This document shows, in pieces, positions 33,632-42,596 of a DNA stretch of 48,969 nucleotides. The notes under the pieces are model-generated. The model saw only the letters and a program-made list of their open reading frames with translations. It did no database searches and had not been told where the DNA came from. Within the stretch, counting starts at the first letter, position 1; each line of letters begins with the position of its first letter. This stretch comes from UBA3064 sp023258775. Lineage in GTDB: Bacteria > Pseudomonadota > Gammaproteobacteria > Burkholderiales > Burkholderiaceae_E. Location: positions 1 to 48,969 of the forward strand of contig JBIKXS010000024.1 of NCBI GenBank assembly GCA_044355655.1, in the 5' to 3' direction. The translations under genes and the position numbers were made by a program.

Positions 33632-35011
33632 ATGGATTGGCTAATCGATCACCTAGCAGTGATCATGTTTGTAGCGCTCGTCGTGGTCATGTTTGCCGGT
33701 TATCCGGTCGCCCTGCTTCTTGGCGCCATTGGGGTTTACTTCGGATATTTTGGCATGCTGAGCGATGTATTCAACGTCGCGCAGTTTGCGAACCTGTTAC
33801 CACGAATTTGGGGGCAGGCCGCACAAAATCCCGTGCTTGTCGCCATCCCGATGTTTGTGTTCATGGGAACCATGCTCGAGAAAAGCGGTGTCGCCGAACA
33901 ATTGCTCCATATCTTGCAGCTTATGCTGAAGCGAGTTCCAGGCGGGTTGGCAATCGCAGTAACCTTGCTTGGCACCATTATGGCCGCAACAACTGGCATT
34001 GTTGGTGCTTCAGTAATCATGCTTACCCTCATCGCTTTGCCAGTCATGCTTGACAAAGGCTATAACAAATCCTTGTCGGTTGGCACGATCGCCTCAGCGG
34101 GAACGCTTGGCATTTTGATTCCCCCAAGCATCATGCTGGTCATCATGGGCGACCTGGTCGGACTTCCTGTGGGCACGCTTTTTACCGGCGCAATCCTCCC
34201 CGGTCTTCTGATGAGCGCGCTTTACGTGATCTTTATTTTCCTTGCCTGCCTGATTAAACCCTCACTTGCGCCTGCCATCAAAGGAAGGCTAGAGGCAGAT
34301 GATGAAGAACTCACCATGCAAATGGTGATTAGCGGCTTTGTGCCACCAGCCTTCCTCATTGTTTTGGTACTTGGTTCAATATTTGCAGGCTGGGCAACGC
34401 CCACTGAAGCTTCAGGGGTTGGCAGCCTTGGTGCAATCATTCTCGCGATTGCCAACAAGCGATTTAGCATGGCAGTACTCAAAGACGTTATGACATCGTC
34501 AGCGCTCACAAACGCGATGGTGTTCTTCATCGTGTTTGGTGCAACACTATTCTCTTATGTTTTCCGAGCACTCGGCGGTGACGATGTAGTCGTCGAGATC
34601 CTGAACAAAATGGGGATAAATACGGGCTGGGAAGTATTGATCTTTGTGATGATTCTCGTTTTTATCATGGGATTCTTCTTTGACTGGATCGAGATTTGCC
34701 TCATCGTTTTGCCTATCTTCGCCCCAATCATCGCAAAGGTCGACTTCGGTACCTTTATTGAAGGTAAGCAGGTGATTCTTGCTTGGTTTAGCATTTTGCT
34801 TTCAGTGAATATGCAAACCGCGTTTCTCACGCCACCCTTCGGCTTTGCGCTCTTTTACATGAAGGGTACGGTGCCGCCCTCAGTAACAATGACCGACATC
34901 TATAAGGGTATTGCACCCTTTGTCACGGTGCAATTAATCGCCTTGATTCTTTGCATGATCTTCCCGGAAATCGTGCTTTATCTACCGAGAGAATTCGGCT
35001 TTTTGGATTAA
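33632..35011 (+). CDS. TRAP transporter large permease (DctM family)
   Basis: 459-aa sodium-coupled transport subunit with about 12 helices. AGGAGA lies 7 bases before the ATG. Conserved blocks are MFVFMGTMLEKSGVAEQLL, ATTGIVGASVIMLTLIALP and GILIPPSIMLVIMGDL, then FFDWIEICLIVLPIFAPI and LTPPFGFALFYMKG. Completes the TRAP system for an organic acid. Stop is 34 bases from the convergent VWA gene. Confidence 0.95.
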   Translation: MDWLIDHLAVIMFVALVVVMFAGYPVALLLGAIGVYFGYFGMLSDVFNVAQFANLLPRIWGQAAQNPVLVAIPMFVFMGTMLEKSGVAEQLLHILQLMLKRVPGGLAIAVTLLGTIMAATTGIVGASVIMLTLIALPVMLDKGYNKSLSVGTIASAGTLGILIPPSIMLVIMGDLVGLPVGTLFTGAILPGLLMSALYVIFIFLACLIKPSLAPAIKGRLEADDEELTMQMVISGFVPPAFLIVLVLGSIFAGWATPTEASGVGSLGAIILAIANKRFSMAVLKDVMTSSALTNAMVFFIVFGATLFSYVFRALGGDDVVVEILNKMGINTGWEVLIFVMILVFIMGFFFDWIEICLIVLPIFAPIIAKVDFGTFIEGKQVILAWFSILLSVNMQTAFLTPPFGFALFYMKGTVPPSVTMTDIYKGIAPFVTVQLIALILCMIFPEIVLYLPREFGFLD

Positions 35012-35045
35012 CGCCGAAGGGTATTGGCAATTTAAAGTTGGCGAT

Positions 35046-36071
35046 TTAACTTAGCTTGATGGCGCGGGGCAACACCAGTTGCCCCCGCTTTAAAGCCAGC
35101 GCAATCGCAATAAGTCCGAGCAAGAGCATCGCCGCCAACATACCAAAGGCCACTTCAGTTTGCTTTTTTTCCAGTGTCAGCTTGCCCTGCAAGGCCTGAT
35201 AAGCGCTCACTAATTCCTCAGCGCTTGCCGCATAAAAGTATTGGCCACCTGTAATCTTCGCAACAGCTTTTAAGGTCTCCTGATCGACCTTGACAAAAAA
35301 CGAATAACCTTCATAGCCAGGAATGACGCCTTGGTCGGTACCGAAGGCCACCGTGTGCACCCTGATTCCGAGGTCAGCAGCGCGCTGAGCGATCTCAATC
35401 GGATCGGGGCCAGTCGTCCTCCTGCCGTCAGAAAGTAGGACAATCGCAGCACTTCGATCACTTCCCGGTGAGGACGGATTCGGCCAGGGCACTGCCGATG
35501 GGGCATAAATGGCCTGCTCCAGGTCGATTGCCAGATCAGGGCGCAATAAACTGATTGAAAATAATAATCCGCTTCCAGTTGCGGTGGCTCGTTGCAGCTC
35601 AAAGCGATCAACCGCAGCGAGCAAGGCTTCGCGATCATCGGTAATTCCTTGTACGACTTGTGCAGTACCTGCAAAAGTAACAAGTCCTGCCCGCACGTCA
35701 TTTGGAAGTTTCCCGATAAAGGCTCGGACTGCGGTCTGTGCGGCTTCGATACGACTCGGTTCCACATCGCGAGCAAGCATGCTTCTTGAAACATCCATTG
35801 CAATGACTAATTTTCGATAATCGCTTGGCAAGGTGATTTCAGCGGTCGGACGAGCAAGCGCGATAAGTCCCAAAGCGAACATCAACCAAAGTAAGAAGGC
35901 CGGTAAGTGGACACGCCAAGCCTGCCCGGGTTGCTGGGCTGCTTTGAGCAGGCGTAAGCTTGAAAAAGGTATAACAGTTTTCTTGCGTTGGCGCCAGGCC
36001 CAGACGTAAACGAAAAGCGGAACTGGCAGGCCAATTAATGCCCACAACATCTCGGGTGCCAACCAGCCCAT
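35046..36071 (-). CDS. VWA-domain membrane protein (BatA-like)
   Basis: 341-aa protein. The ATG at 36071 has GAGGAG about 6 bases upstream. Two N-terminal helices (residues 8-26 and 55-73) flank a short basic segment; the VWA domain follows with a complete MIDAS start DVSRS (93-97) and IVLLSDGRRTTGPDP. A third helix lies near the C-terminus (AMLLLGLIAIALAL). This is the BatA layout, a membrane protein with a metal-binding VWA domain in the periplasm linked to stress tolerance in other bacteria. Divergent from the HtrA-like gene with only 22 bases between start codons. Confidence 0.88.
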   Translation of the reverse strand: MGWLAPEMLWALIGLPVPLFVYVWAWRQRKKTVIPFSSLRLLKAAQQPGQAWRVHLPAFLLWLMFALGLIALARPTAEITLPSDYRKLVIAMDVSRSMLARDVEPSRIEAAQTAVRAFIGKLPNDVRAGLVTFAGTAQVVQGITDDREALLAAVDRFELQRATATGSGLLFSISLLRPDLAIDLEQAIYAPSAVPWPNPSSPGSDRSAAIVLLSDGRRTTGPDPIEIAQRAADLGIRVHTVAFGTDQGVIPGYEGYSFFVKVDQETLKAVAKITGGQYFYAASAEELVSAYQALQGKLTLEKKQTEVAFGMLAAMLLLGLIAIALALKRGQLVLPRAIKLS

Positions 36072-36093
36072 ATTCAGCTCCTCGTGGTTAATA

Positions 36094-37041
36094 ATGCGAA
36101 TCATGCCAGCAAGCACAAGCCTGCAACAGCTTCACGCGAATAAGCCCCGGCGGTGGATACGCAAACATCCCCTGCTTGCCGTATCACTTGTATCGATGAG
36201 CATGGTTTTGTTTAGTTGGTTGGCCTTTTTCATCTGGTACGAATGGGGCGATGGTCAGCAGCTACTGCTGCCCTCTTTTCTTCGAAGTAATTTCAATCCC
36301 AAAACCGGTCAGCGCCAGGCGCCGCTTCATTTTCCAAACCAGGAAAGCTTCGAGCGAGCAATGGCTCAAGGGCTTGAAAAGCTTGATCTTCCGTCTGTAG
36401 CAGAGCGTGCAGCAAGACAGATTCTTCCCGCCGTGGTCCACCTGAGGCTTGAGTACAGTAAGGAAGAAAAAGGCAAACCCACAAGCGATCGACCAGAGCA
36501 ACGCGGATCTGGCTCAGGGGTAGTCATCAAAGAGGATGGCACCATTCTTACCAATTTCCATGTCGTTGCCTCCGCTGCACAGGCTAAGCTCATGATTAGT
36601 TTTGCTGACGGTAGCGAATCTGAAGGCCTGGTCATCCAAGTCATGCCGGAGAAAGATCTGGCGATCGTACGACCCAGAAAAATTCCGGACGATATACAGG
36701 CTGCAACCATCGCAGGCAGTGGCGATCTCAAGCCAGGTGATCAGGTTGTAGCGGTCGGTTTTCCCTTTGGGATTGGGCCCTCGGTCAGTGCGGGTGTTGT
36801 CTCGGGGCTCGATCGTGAGTTTCGCAGCCCCGATGGTTCGCGAAGCCTGCGTGGACTCATTCAGTTTGACGCGGCGGCTAATCCGGGTAGCTCGGGCGGA
36901 CCTTTAGTCAACCAGCGTGGCGAGGTTGTTGGCATCGTCACGGCAATTCTCAATCCTGAAAAATCAAGAACTTTTATCGGTATAGGTTTCGCAACAACCA
37001 TGGAGAGTGCGGGCTCTGCCATGGGTCTGCCACGTTTTTAG
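36094..37041 (+). CDS. Membrane-anchored HtrA-like serine protease without PDZ domain
   Basis: 315-aa protein. A basic N-terminus and one helix (about residues 27-49) anchor it in the inner membrane with the protease in the periplasm. The triad is intact: His156 in TNFHVV, Asp188 in EKDLAIV and Ser267 in NPGSSGGPL. It ends soon after the protease domain (IGIGFATTMESAG), so the PDZ domain usual in DegS is missing. Start may be ATG 36094 or 36103; neither has a clear ribosome site. Lies between two VWA-protein genes, with moxR 71 bases downstream. Confidence 0.9.
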   Translation: MRIMPASTSLQQLHANKPRRWIRKHPLLAVSLVSMSMVLFSWLAFFIWYEWGDGQQLLLPSFLRSNFNPKTGQRQAPLHFPNQESFERAMAQGLEKLDLPSVAERAARQILPAVVHLRLEYSKEEKGKPTSDRPEQRGSGSGVVIKEDGTILTNFHVVASAAQAKLMISFADGSESEGLVIQVMPEKDLAIVRPRKIPDDIQAATIAGSGDLKPGDQVVAVGFPFGIGPSVSAGVVSGLDREFRSPDGSRSLRGLIQFDAAANPGSSGGPLVNQRGEVVGIVTAILNPEKSRTFIGIGFATTMESAGSAMGLPRF

Positions 37042-37112
37042 TTTGCTGAACTCACTTTGCCCTGACCTGATCGAAACTCAGCTCAACTATATCCATCCTG
37101 GAGCGTTAAACA

Positions 37113-38126
37113 ATGTTTGTTATTCCACCCATTGATGCCAACCTTCAACAAAGTGTGGTGACACTTGCCAAGCGCATGGAGCAAGTCCTGTTCGAAGTAA
37201 AGCGGGTTATTGTTGGCCAGGATCACTTGCTTGAGAACGTGCTGATAGCCTTGCTTGCCCGAGGCCATCTGTTGGTCGAGGGTATGCCAGGACTTGCCAA
37301 GACACTGACGGTTAATACGCTTGCGCAAGCTTTACATGCCCAATTCAAAAGAATTCAGTTCACGCCCGATTTAATGCCAGCTGATCTGATCGGTTCGCGA
37401 ATCTTTCACCCGCGCGATGCTGTGTTCCAAACATTGCTTGGGCCTGTATTTGCCAATCTTCTTCTTGCAGACGAAATCAACCGTGCCCCTCCCAAGGTTC
37501 AAAGTGCATTGCTCGAAGCGATGCAGGAAGGCCAGGTGACGATCGCCGGACAAAGCCACGCACTACCAAAGCCCTTTGTGGTGATGGCAACCCAAAACCC
37601 CATCGAAACCGAGGGAACTTATCCGCTTCCGGAAGCGCAGGTTGATCGTTTCATGATGAAAATCATCATTGACTATCCGAATGCAGATGAGGAGTTTGTG
37701 GTGGTTCAACGGGTCATTGGACCTAAGCAACAAGTACAGCCTGTGATCACTCACGACGAACTGTTACAAATGCAATCAGTTTGCAAGCAGGTTTATGTCG
37801 ATCCAAGCCTTATCCGGTATGCAGTATCGCTTAGCGCTGCCACCCGCGACCCAGGCCGCTTTGGTTTGGAAGCCCTGGCGCCGCTGCTTATGCATGGCGC
37901 ATCGCCCAGGGCAAGCATTTGGATGATTGAGGCGGCCCGCGCATTGGCTGCACTGCGGGGAAGAGCCTATGTGTTACCAGAAGACCTTAGCGCGGTTGCA
38001 CCTGATGTCTTGAGGCACCGCATCAGTTTATCGGACGAGGCGATTGCAACCCAAGTTGGGACAGCGCATATTCTTAAACAATTGCTCGCCGCGGTCGCCG
38101 CACCTGTCAAGCCGCTAGGCGCATGA
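37113..38126 (+). CDS. MoxR-family AAA+ ATPase
   Basis: 337-aa cytoplasmic ATPase. Walker A GMPGLAKT, Walker B LLLADEINRAPPKVQ, and the ATQNPIETEGTYPLPEAQ sensor block are all typical MoxR features. MoxR proteins act as chaperones or activators for VWA-domain partners, which fits the VWA genes on both sides. The stop overlaps the next start (ATGA), so translation is coupled to the DUF58 gene. Confidence 0.95.
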   Translation: MFVIPPIDANLQQSVVTLAKRMEQVLFEVKRVIVGQDHLLENVLIALLARGHLLVEGMPGLAKTLTVNTLAQALHAQFKRIQFTPDLMPADLIGSRIFHPRDAVFQTLLGPVFANLLLADEINRAPPKVQSALLEAMQEGQVTIAGQSHALPKPFVVMATQNPIETEGTYPLPEAQVDRFMMKIIIDYPNADEEFVVVQRVIGPKQQVQPVITHDELLQMQSVCKQVYVDPSLIRYAVSLSAATRDPGRFGLEALAPLLMHGASPRASIWMIEAARALAALRGRAYVLPEDLSAVAPDVLRHRISLSDEAIATQVGTAHILKQLLAAVAAPVKPLGA

Positions 38127-39019
38127 GTATTGCCCCTTCCTCGGCAAGACGTTTACGTTGGCGCCTGCTCAAGCGCATGCCGGGACTTATTCAAGGTGAC
38201 TTTATGAGCCTTGCGCGCGGCAGCGGCTTTGACTTACAGCATATCCAGCCTTACCAGGAAGGCGATGATGTAAGACGAATTGATTGGCATGCTAGTGCGA
38301 GAAGTGATCAGCTCCAAATCCGGCTGATGCAAGAGGATCGGGAATTCAATGCCTGGTTAGTTGTTGATTTAAGTGCCTCAAGCGCTGCCGGACTCGAAGT
38401 TCGAAGCAAAAAAGACCAGATCCTCGCCTTAAGCGCATGCGTGATTGAAAGTATTGGGCAACATGGCAATCGTGTTGGTTTATGGATCGATGACGGTCAA
38501 GCTAGCCCGGCACTTCAGATCAAACCAAAACAGGGACGAGCGCACCGGCTGAAATTAATTGAAATGTTGAGAAAACATCAGGCACCCGCTCAAAATTCTC
38601 AAATTTTTAGCAATTTAGAACGTCTATTTAAGCAAGTTCACAGCAGCCTGCAAAGGCGAGCGCTGGTGATCGTGGTCTCTGACTTTATTGATCACAGTGC
38701 GCAGGATGGAAAGGCTTGGTCTGATGCGCTTGCTCGTTTAAGTCGCCGCCACGACCTGATTGCCATCAAACTCGATGATCCCAGCGAGTGGGAGTTGCCC
38801 GCGCAAGGACATTTTTTAGCTGAAGACGCAGAAACCGGTGAACAACTATGGGTCGATGCCGAAAATCAAGCCTTCCGTTCACGCTATCAGTCCTTGCTTG
38901 AACAGGAACAGGCGGTATTACAAGCGCTGCTAAGGCGCAGTGGGGCGCGAGTCATGCAACTCAGTCACCGCGATGATGCCTTGCAAAAGCTCGGTCTTTG
39001 GCTGCGACGTCAACGATGA
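38123..39019 (+). CDS. DUF58 domain protein
   Basis: 298-aa protein with the DUF58 core PYQEGDDVRRIDWHASAR and a degenerate VWA-like fold beginning VVDLSASS, ending in a domain with VIVVSDFIDH. DUF58 proteins always travel with MoxR and VWA genes. Coupled to moxR by ATGA overlap and followed 10 bases later by the VWA gene. Confidence 0.93.
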   Translation: MSIAPSSARRLRWRLLKRMPGLIQGDFMSLARGSGFDLQHIQPYQEGDDVRRIDWHASARSDQLQIRLMQEDREFNAWLVVDLSASSAAGLEVRSKKDQILALSACVIESIGQHGNRVGLWIDDGQASPALQIKPKQGRAHRLKLIEMLRKHQAPAQNSQIFSNLERLFKQVHSSLQRRALVIVVSDFIDHSAQDGKAWSDALARLSRRHDLIAIKLDDPSEWELPAQGHFLAEDAETGEQLWVDAENQAFRSRYQSLLEQEQAVLQALLRRSGARVMQLSHRDDALQKLGLWLRRQR

Positions 39020-39029
39020 TGCCCGATCA

Positions 39030-40139
39030 ATGAACCAACATTTTTCTGACATCCTGCAAAGCGTTTCATTGCAATGGCCGATCGCATTGCTATTGATTGT
39101 GTTTCCGCTTGGTTTAGGCGTTTGGCTTATCCGCTATCCAGGCGCACGATGGGTATCAAGCATTTCCATACTGACCGGCCTGATACTGATTGTTATTGGC
39201 TTATCCCGACCAATGATGCAAGGCTATGAGCCTGCACCGCTCGATCAAGTCATCTTGGTGATCGATAGCTCAGCAAGCATGCGCGCATCGGACGTCGCAC
39301 CAAGCCGCATTGATGTTGCAAAGCAGATTGCCAGGGCCTTTATCGAGGCATTGCCAGCCCATGCAAACCTGGGACTCGTGGGCATGGCGGCCAATGCAAG
39401 TGTGCTCCAAGCACCAACGCGACAACGCGATCAACTCGAGCAAGCTCTCGAGCGTTTGAGCCTGCAGCCGGGCAGCGCGCTCGGTAGCGGCATCATTCTG
39501 GCAACCGCTCAAGTGCTTCCGGAGGCGGCAATCGATGTTGAACGCCTCACTGGTGGAAGTTCCAGGCGCTCATCAATACCAGGCTCACCATCTGCGCCAA
39601 CATCACCATCGGCGACACCGTCGCCAGCTACTCCACCATCGCCATCGGCCACAACAGCCCCATCCGCATCGACGCCTACGGCCCCATCGCTTCAAAATAA
39701 CGAGGCTTTTCTGCATCCCCAGACGCCTGTTGAGCCCGGGAGCAGAGAAAATGCAGTCATCGTGGTACTTGCTGACGGCGATAGCAACATCGGACCCGCA
39801 CCGTTGGAGATGGCTGCGATCGCGAGGCTTTGGGGCCTGCGCATATACAGCATCGGGATCGGCACCGCAGCAGGCTCGGTGCTGCGAAGTGAGGGCATCG
39901 CTGCGCGGGTTCGGCTGGAAGATAAACAACTTCGAGCCGTTGCCTCAAGCACAGGCGCCGAATACTTTGCAATTGAAGATCAGTCTGCGATAAAACAAAT
40001 CTTTGCATCGCTCAGTGGGCGAATTGGGTTGAAGAAAAAAAACCGGATCGAGGTCACCCAATGGTTTGGCTTACTGGGCGGTCTGTTGGTGTTAGCAGGC
40101 GCGCTGATGAATGTGGCAAGGCAAGGCAGGATTTTATGA
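39030..40139 (+). CDS. VWA-domain membrane protein (BatA/BatB-like) with Ser/Pro/Thr insert
   Basis: 369-aa protein. Two N-terminal helices (about residues 16-35 and 45-58), then a VWA domain with MIDAS start DSSAS (79-83) and VVLADGDSNIGPAPLE, then a C-terminal helix (LLGGLLVLAGALM). Between the early VWA strands and the VVLADGDS strand an insertion of about 45 residues (roughly 174-220) is almost only Ser, Pro, Thr and Ala, encoded by repetitive CCATCG/CACCAT codons. The homologous gene at 35046 has a much shorter, different linker there. Third gene of the moxR operon; the usual TPR protein and BatD are not found. Confidence 0.87.
   Translation: MNQHFSDILQSVSLQWPIALLLIVFPLGLGVWLIRYPGARWVSSISILTGLILIVIGLSRPMMQGYEPAPLDQVILVIDSSASMRASDVAPSRIDVAKQIARAFIEALPAHANLGLVGMAANASVLQAPTRQRDQLEQALERLSLQPGSALGSGIILATAQVLPEAAIDVERLTGGSSRRSSIPGSPSAPTSPSATPSPATPPSPSATTAPSASTPTAPSLQNNEAFLHPQTPVEPGSRENAVIVVLADGDSNIGPAPLEMAAIARLWGLRIYSIGIGTAAGSVLRSEGIAARVRLEDKQLRAVASSTGAEYFAIEDQSAIKQIFASLSGRIGLKKKNRIEVTQWFGLLGGLLVLAGALMNVARQGRIL
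39556..39690 (+). repeat. Low-complexity Ser/Pro/Thr-coding repeat inside the VWA gene
   Basis: A stretch dominated by ACCATCG, CATCACC and CCATCGGC variants encodes a flexible Ser/Pro/Thr/Ala linker in frame. The opposite strand is equally free of stops because of composition, but shows no gene features. Confidence 0.65.
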
Positions 40140-40169
40140 AGCTGTGTGCTGCTAACGCTAACTCGTACG

Positions 40170-40265
40170 CTGACGCAAACACCTACTGGTGAACTGGCGC
40201 AAACACCTTCTTGTGCACTGGTGCAAACACCTACTGGTGAACTGACGCAAACACCCACAGTCACT
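40170..40265 (+). repeat. 24-bp tandem repeat, four units
   Basis: Units begin at 40170, 40194, 40218 and 40242, each starting CTGRYGCAAACACC; units 1 and 3 are nearly identical, the last six bases of unit 4 diverge. The 24-base period is a multiple of three. A frame from GTG 40146 to 40334 would read LTQTPTGE-type octapeptides, while an ATG overlapping the VWA stop (40136) opens only an 18-codon frame. No ribosome site supports the longer frame. The repeat fills the 199-base gap between the VWA gene and the methyltransferase gene. Confidence 0.75.
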
Positions 40266-40338
40266 TCGGATAATCCTGCACCGATTGAAAAGGCAGGAGA
40301 CAATCGCATCGGAAAACTTTTAACTTTCGGATAAAACA

Positions 40339-41205
40339 ATGAAAATCAAACGCTCGCTTCAGGTATTGGCACTAAGCATGATGACCAGCTTCAGTGTCGC
40401 TAGCTTCTCGCAGTTAGCCATCGCCCAAACAAAAGGTGGCGATCAAATCTATCAACCCCAGGTCGGTCAGGCCGGCAAGGATGTAGTTTGGGTACCAACC
40501 GGTGACGAACTGGTTACAAAAATGTTGCAAACCGCGAAAGTCACCAAGGATGATCTGGTCTATGACCTTGGCGCAGGCGACGGGAAAATTGCCATTGCGG
40601 CAGGCCGCGAGTTTGGTGCCCGAGCAATGGGGATTGAATACAACCCAGAGATGGCCGCCCTCGCCCAGCGTAATGCTGAACGAGCTGGTGTAGCCGATCG
40701 TGTAAAGATTATCCGGGGTGACATTTTCAAAGAGGATTTCAGCAAAGCAACGGTTATCACAATGTATTTGTTGCCAGATCTGAATCTGAAGCTTCGCCCA
40801 ACGCTATTAAAGTTAAAGCCAGGAACAAGGCTCGTTACAAACTCCTTCACCATGGGAGATTGGGAGCCCGATCAAGTGATTAACACCAGCGGTAATACCG
40901 GTTACTTCTGGGTCGTACCCGCACAAGTCGAGGGCCGATGGGTGCTCAACGGACTTGAGGGACACTCAGTTGCAAGCCTTGATTTAAGGCAGCGCTATCA
41001 ACGCGTTGGCGGGACAATCACGCTTGGCAATAACCAACCTCAGGCACTACTTGGGGTTGAGCTGAGTGCTGACGAGTTACGCTTTCGCTATCTCGACAGC
41101 TCTAATCAATTACAGAATGTTAAAGCAACGATCAAGGGCAATAGCATGGACGCTGAATTGATCGGCACCTATTCCAACAACCGTTTTGCCGGAAAGCGAC
41201 AGTAG
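40339..41205 (+). CDS. Exported SAM-dependent methyltransferase-fold protein
   Basis: 288-aa protein with a clear Sec signal peptide (MKIKRSLQVLALSMM, core to about residue 29, cleavage after AIAQ). The mature part carries a class I methyltransferase domain: motif I VYDLGAGDGKIAI, the acidic ribose contact GIEYNPEM, and RGDIFKEDF. A ~90-residue C-terminal region (from about 205) is beta-rich and unassigned. S-adenosylmethionine is not expected in the periplasm, so either the domain uses another ligand or the protein acts before or outside normal export. Precedes an APC permease gene by 23 bases. Confidence 0.88.
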   Translation: MKIKRSLQVLALSMMTSFSVASFSQLAIAQTKGGDQIYQPQVGQAGKDVVWVPTGDELVTKMLQTAKVTKDDLVYDLGAGDGKIAIAAGREFGARAMGIEYNPEMAALAQRNAERAGVADRVKIIRGDIFKEDFSKATVITMYLLPDLNLKLRPTLLKLKPGTRLVTNSFTMGDWEPDQVINTSGNTGYFWVVPAQVEGRWVLNGLEGHSVASLDLRQRYQRVGGTITLGNNQPQALLGVELSADELRFRYLDSSNQLQNVKATIKGNSMDAELIGTYSNNRFAGKRQ

Positions 41206-41228
41206 TCTTGCTTAGCTGAATAGACCGG

Positions 41229-42587
41229 ATGTCGCCTTCACCCGCTGAGTCGGGTCTCGAGCAGATTCGCCCCAAGCAGCACTTAAGTCCTGCAACGGCG
41301 ATTGCCATCATTGTTGGCATCGTCATCGGTGCGGGCATTTTTAAGACGCCCTCCATGGTTGCCGGGGTGAGCGGCGATGCCGGTTGGATGATGCTTGCAT
41401 GGCTGGCTGGTGCTGTGATTTCTATTGCGGGGGCGCTTTGCTATGCAGAGCTTTCCTCACGCTACGCCCATGCTGGGGGTGACTATCATTTTCTGGAAGT
41501 CGCCTACGGTAAACACTTATCGTTTTTATACGCGTGGGCGAAAGCGATGGTGATCAACACGGGTTCGATCGCATTACTTGCCTTTGTGTTTGGCGATTAT
41601 ATGAGCCAGGCGATTCCGCTTGGTGTTCATTCAAGCGCGATCTGGGCTGTCGGTATCGTTATCTTTCTTACCGCGGTTAATCTGATTGGGATCCAGACCT
41701 CCGGAAAACTTCAATCCGCCCTCACCATCGTTGAAGTTATTGGGCTACTTGCTGTTGTTATCGCTGGTTTTAGCATTCAATCACCAGCAAGCGAAACGCC
41801 AACTTGGTTTAGTGGAACCCCCCCAATTGGATTAGCCGGTCTTGCGCTCGTATTTGTCTTGCTGACCTTCGGTGGCTGGAACGAATCAGCTTTTATTTCA
41901 GCAGAGGTCAAAGGTGGCCCGCGCAGCATGGTTCCGGTCATTATGATCAGCTTAGGACTGATCACGCTGATCTATATGTTGGTGAATCTTGCACTACTCA
42001 ATGGCCTTGGTCTGACAGGACTTGCGAAGTCTAAGGCTGCAGCAGCGGATGTGATGGGTATGGCTTTTGGAACTATAGGTCAACAGGCGCTTAGTCTTTT
42101 CGTTGCAATGGCTGCGCTCACCAGCATCAATGCGACCATGATTGTCGGAGCGCGTAGCAATTTCGCGATGGCATCGAGCTGGCGAACACTTCGACCCATT
42201 GCGTCTTGGAATCAACAGGCGGGAACACCTGTTGCGGCTTTATTGCTGCAATCCTTGATCGCGCTTGCGCTTGTTGTGTTCGGACTTTTACAGCATGACG
42301 GCTTTGAAGCGATGGTCGAATTCACCGCACCTGTTTTTTGGAGTTTTTTATTTTTAGTTGGCTTATCAGTGTTTAAGTTACGCCGCCAAGCCAAACAAAC
42401 TGAGGGATACCGCTTACCCCTCTACCCCCTCACCCCGCTCTTATTTTGCGCCTCTTGCGCTTACCTGAGCTATTCGAGTATGACATACGCAGCAAGTAAA
42501 AACGCGGTACATATTTCGTTTGCGGTCATGGGTCTTGGGTTGGTAGCGCTCGCCTTGCTTCATTTTAAGGAACGTTCTTCTCGTTAG
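41229..42587 (+). CDS. APC-family amino acid permease
   Basis: 452-aa inner-membrane transporter with about 12 helices. The first helix contains IVGIVIGAGIFKTPS, the unwound GAGIF substrate-binding motif of the family, and the sixth-helix region LTFGGWNESAFISAEVK is typical of the LAT/cationic or polyamine branch. Substrate is not determinable. Same strand as the exported methyltransferase-like gene (23 bases) and convergent with the spermidine-synthase-like gene (9 bases). Confidence 0.92.
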   Translation: MSPSPAESGLEQIRPKQHLSPATAIAIIVGIVIGAGIFKTPSMVAGVSGDAGWMMLAWLAGAVISIAGALCYAELSSRYAHAGGDYHFLEVAYGKHLSFLYAWAKAMVINTGSIALLAFVFGDYMSQAIPLGVHSSAIWAVGIVIFLTAVNLIGIQTSGKLQSALTIVEVIGLLAVVIAGFSIQSPASETPTWFSGTPPIGLAGLALVFVLLTFGGWNESAFISAEVKGGPRSMVPVIMISLGLITLIYMLVNLALLNGLGLTGLAKSKAAAADVMGMAFGTIGQQALSLFVAMAALTSINATMIVGARSNFAMASSWRTLRPIASWNQQAGTPVAALLLQSLIALALVVFGLLQHDGFEAMVEFTAPVFWSFLFLVGLSVFKLRRQAKQTEGYRLPLYPLTPLLFCASCAYLSYSSMTYAASKNAVHISFAVMGLGLVALALLHFKERSSR

Positions 42588-42596
42588 GAATATCTC

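Noticed and set aside
40146..40334. 62-codon GTG frame through the 24-bp repeat.
   Set aside because: No ribosome site; the repeat period being a multiple of three is enough to keep it open. Kept as a repeat, not a gene.
39980..40339. 119-codon minus-strand frame over the 24-bp repeat and the VWA gene end.
   Set aside because: Antisense to a well-supported gene; openness comes from the repeat.
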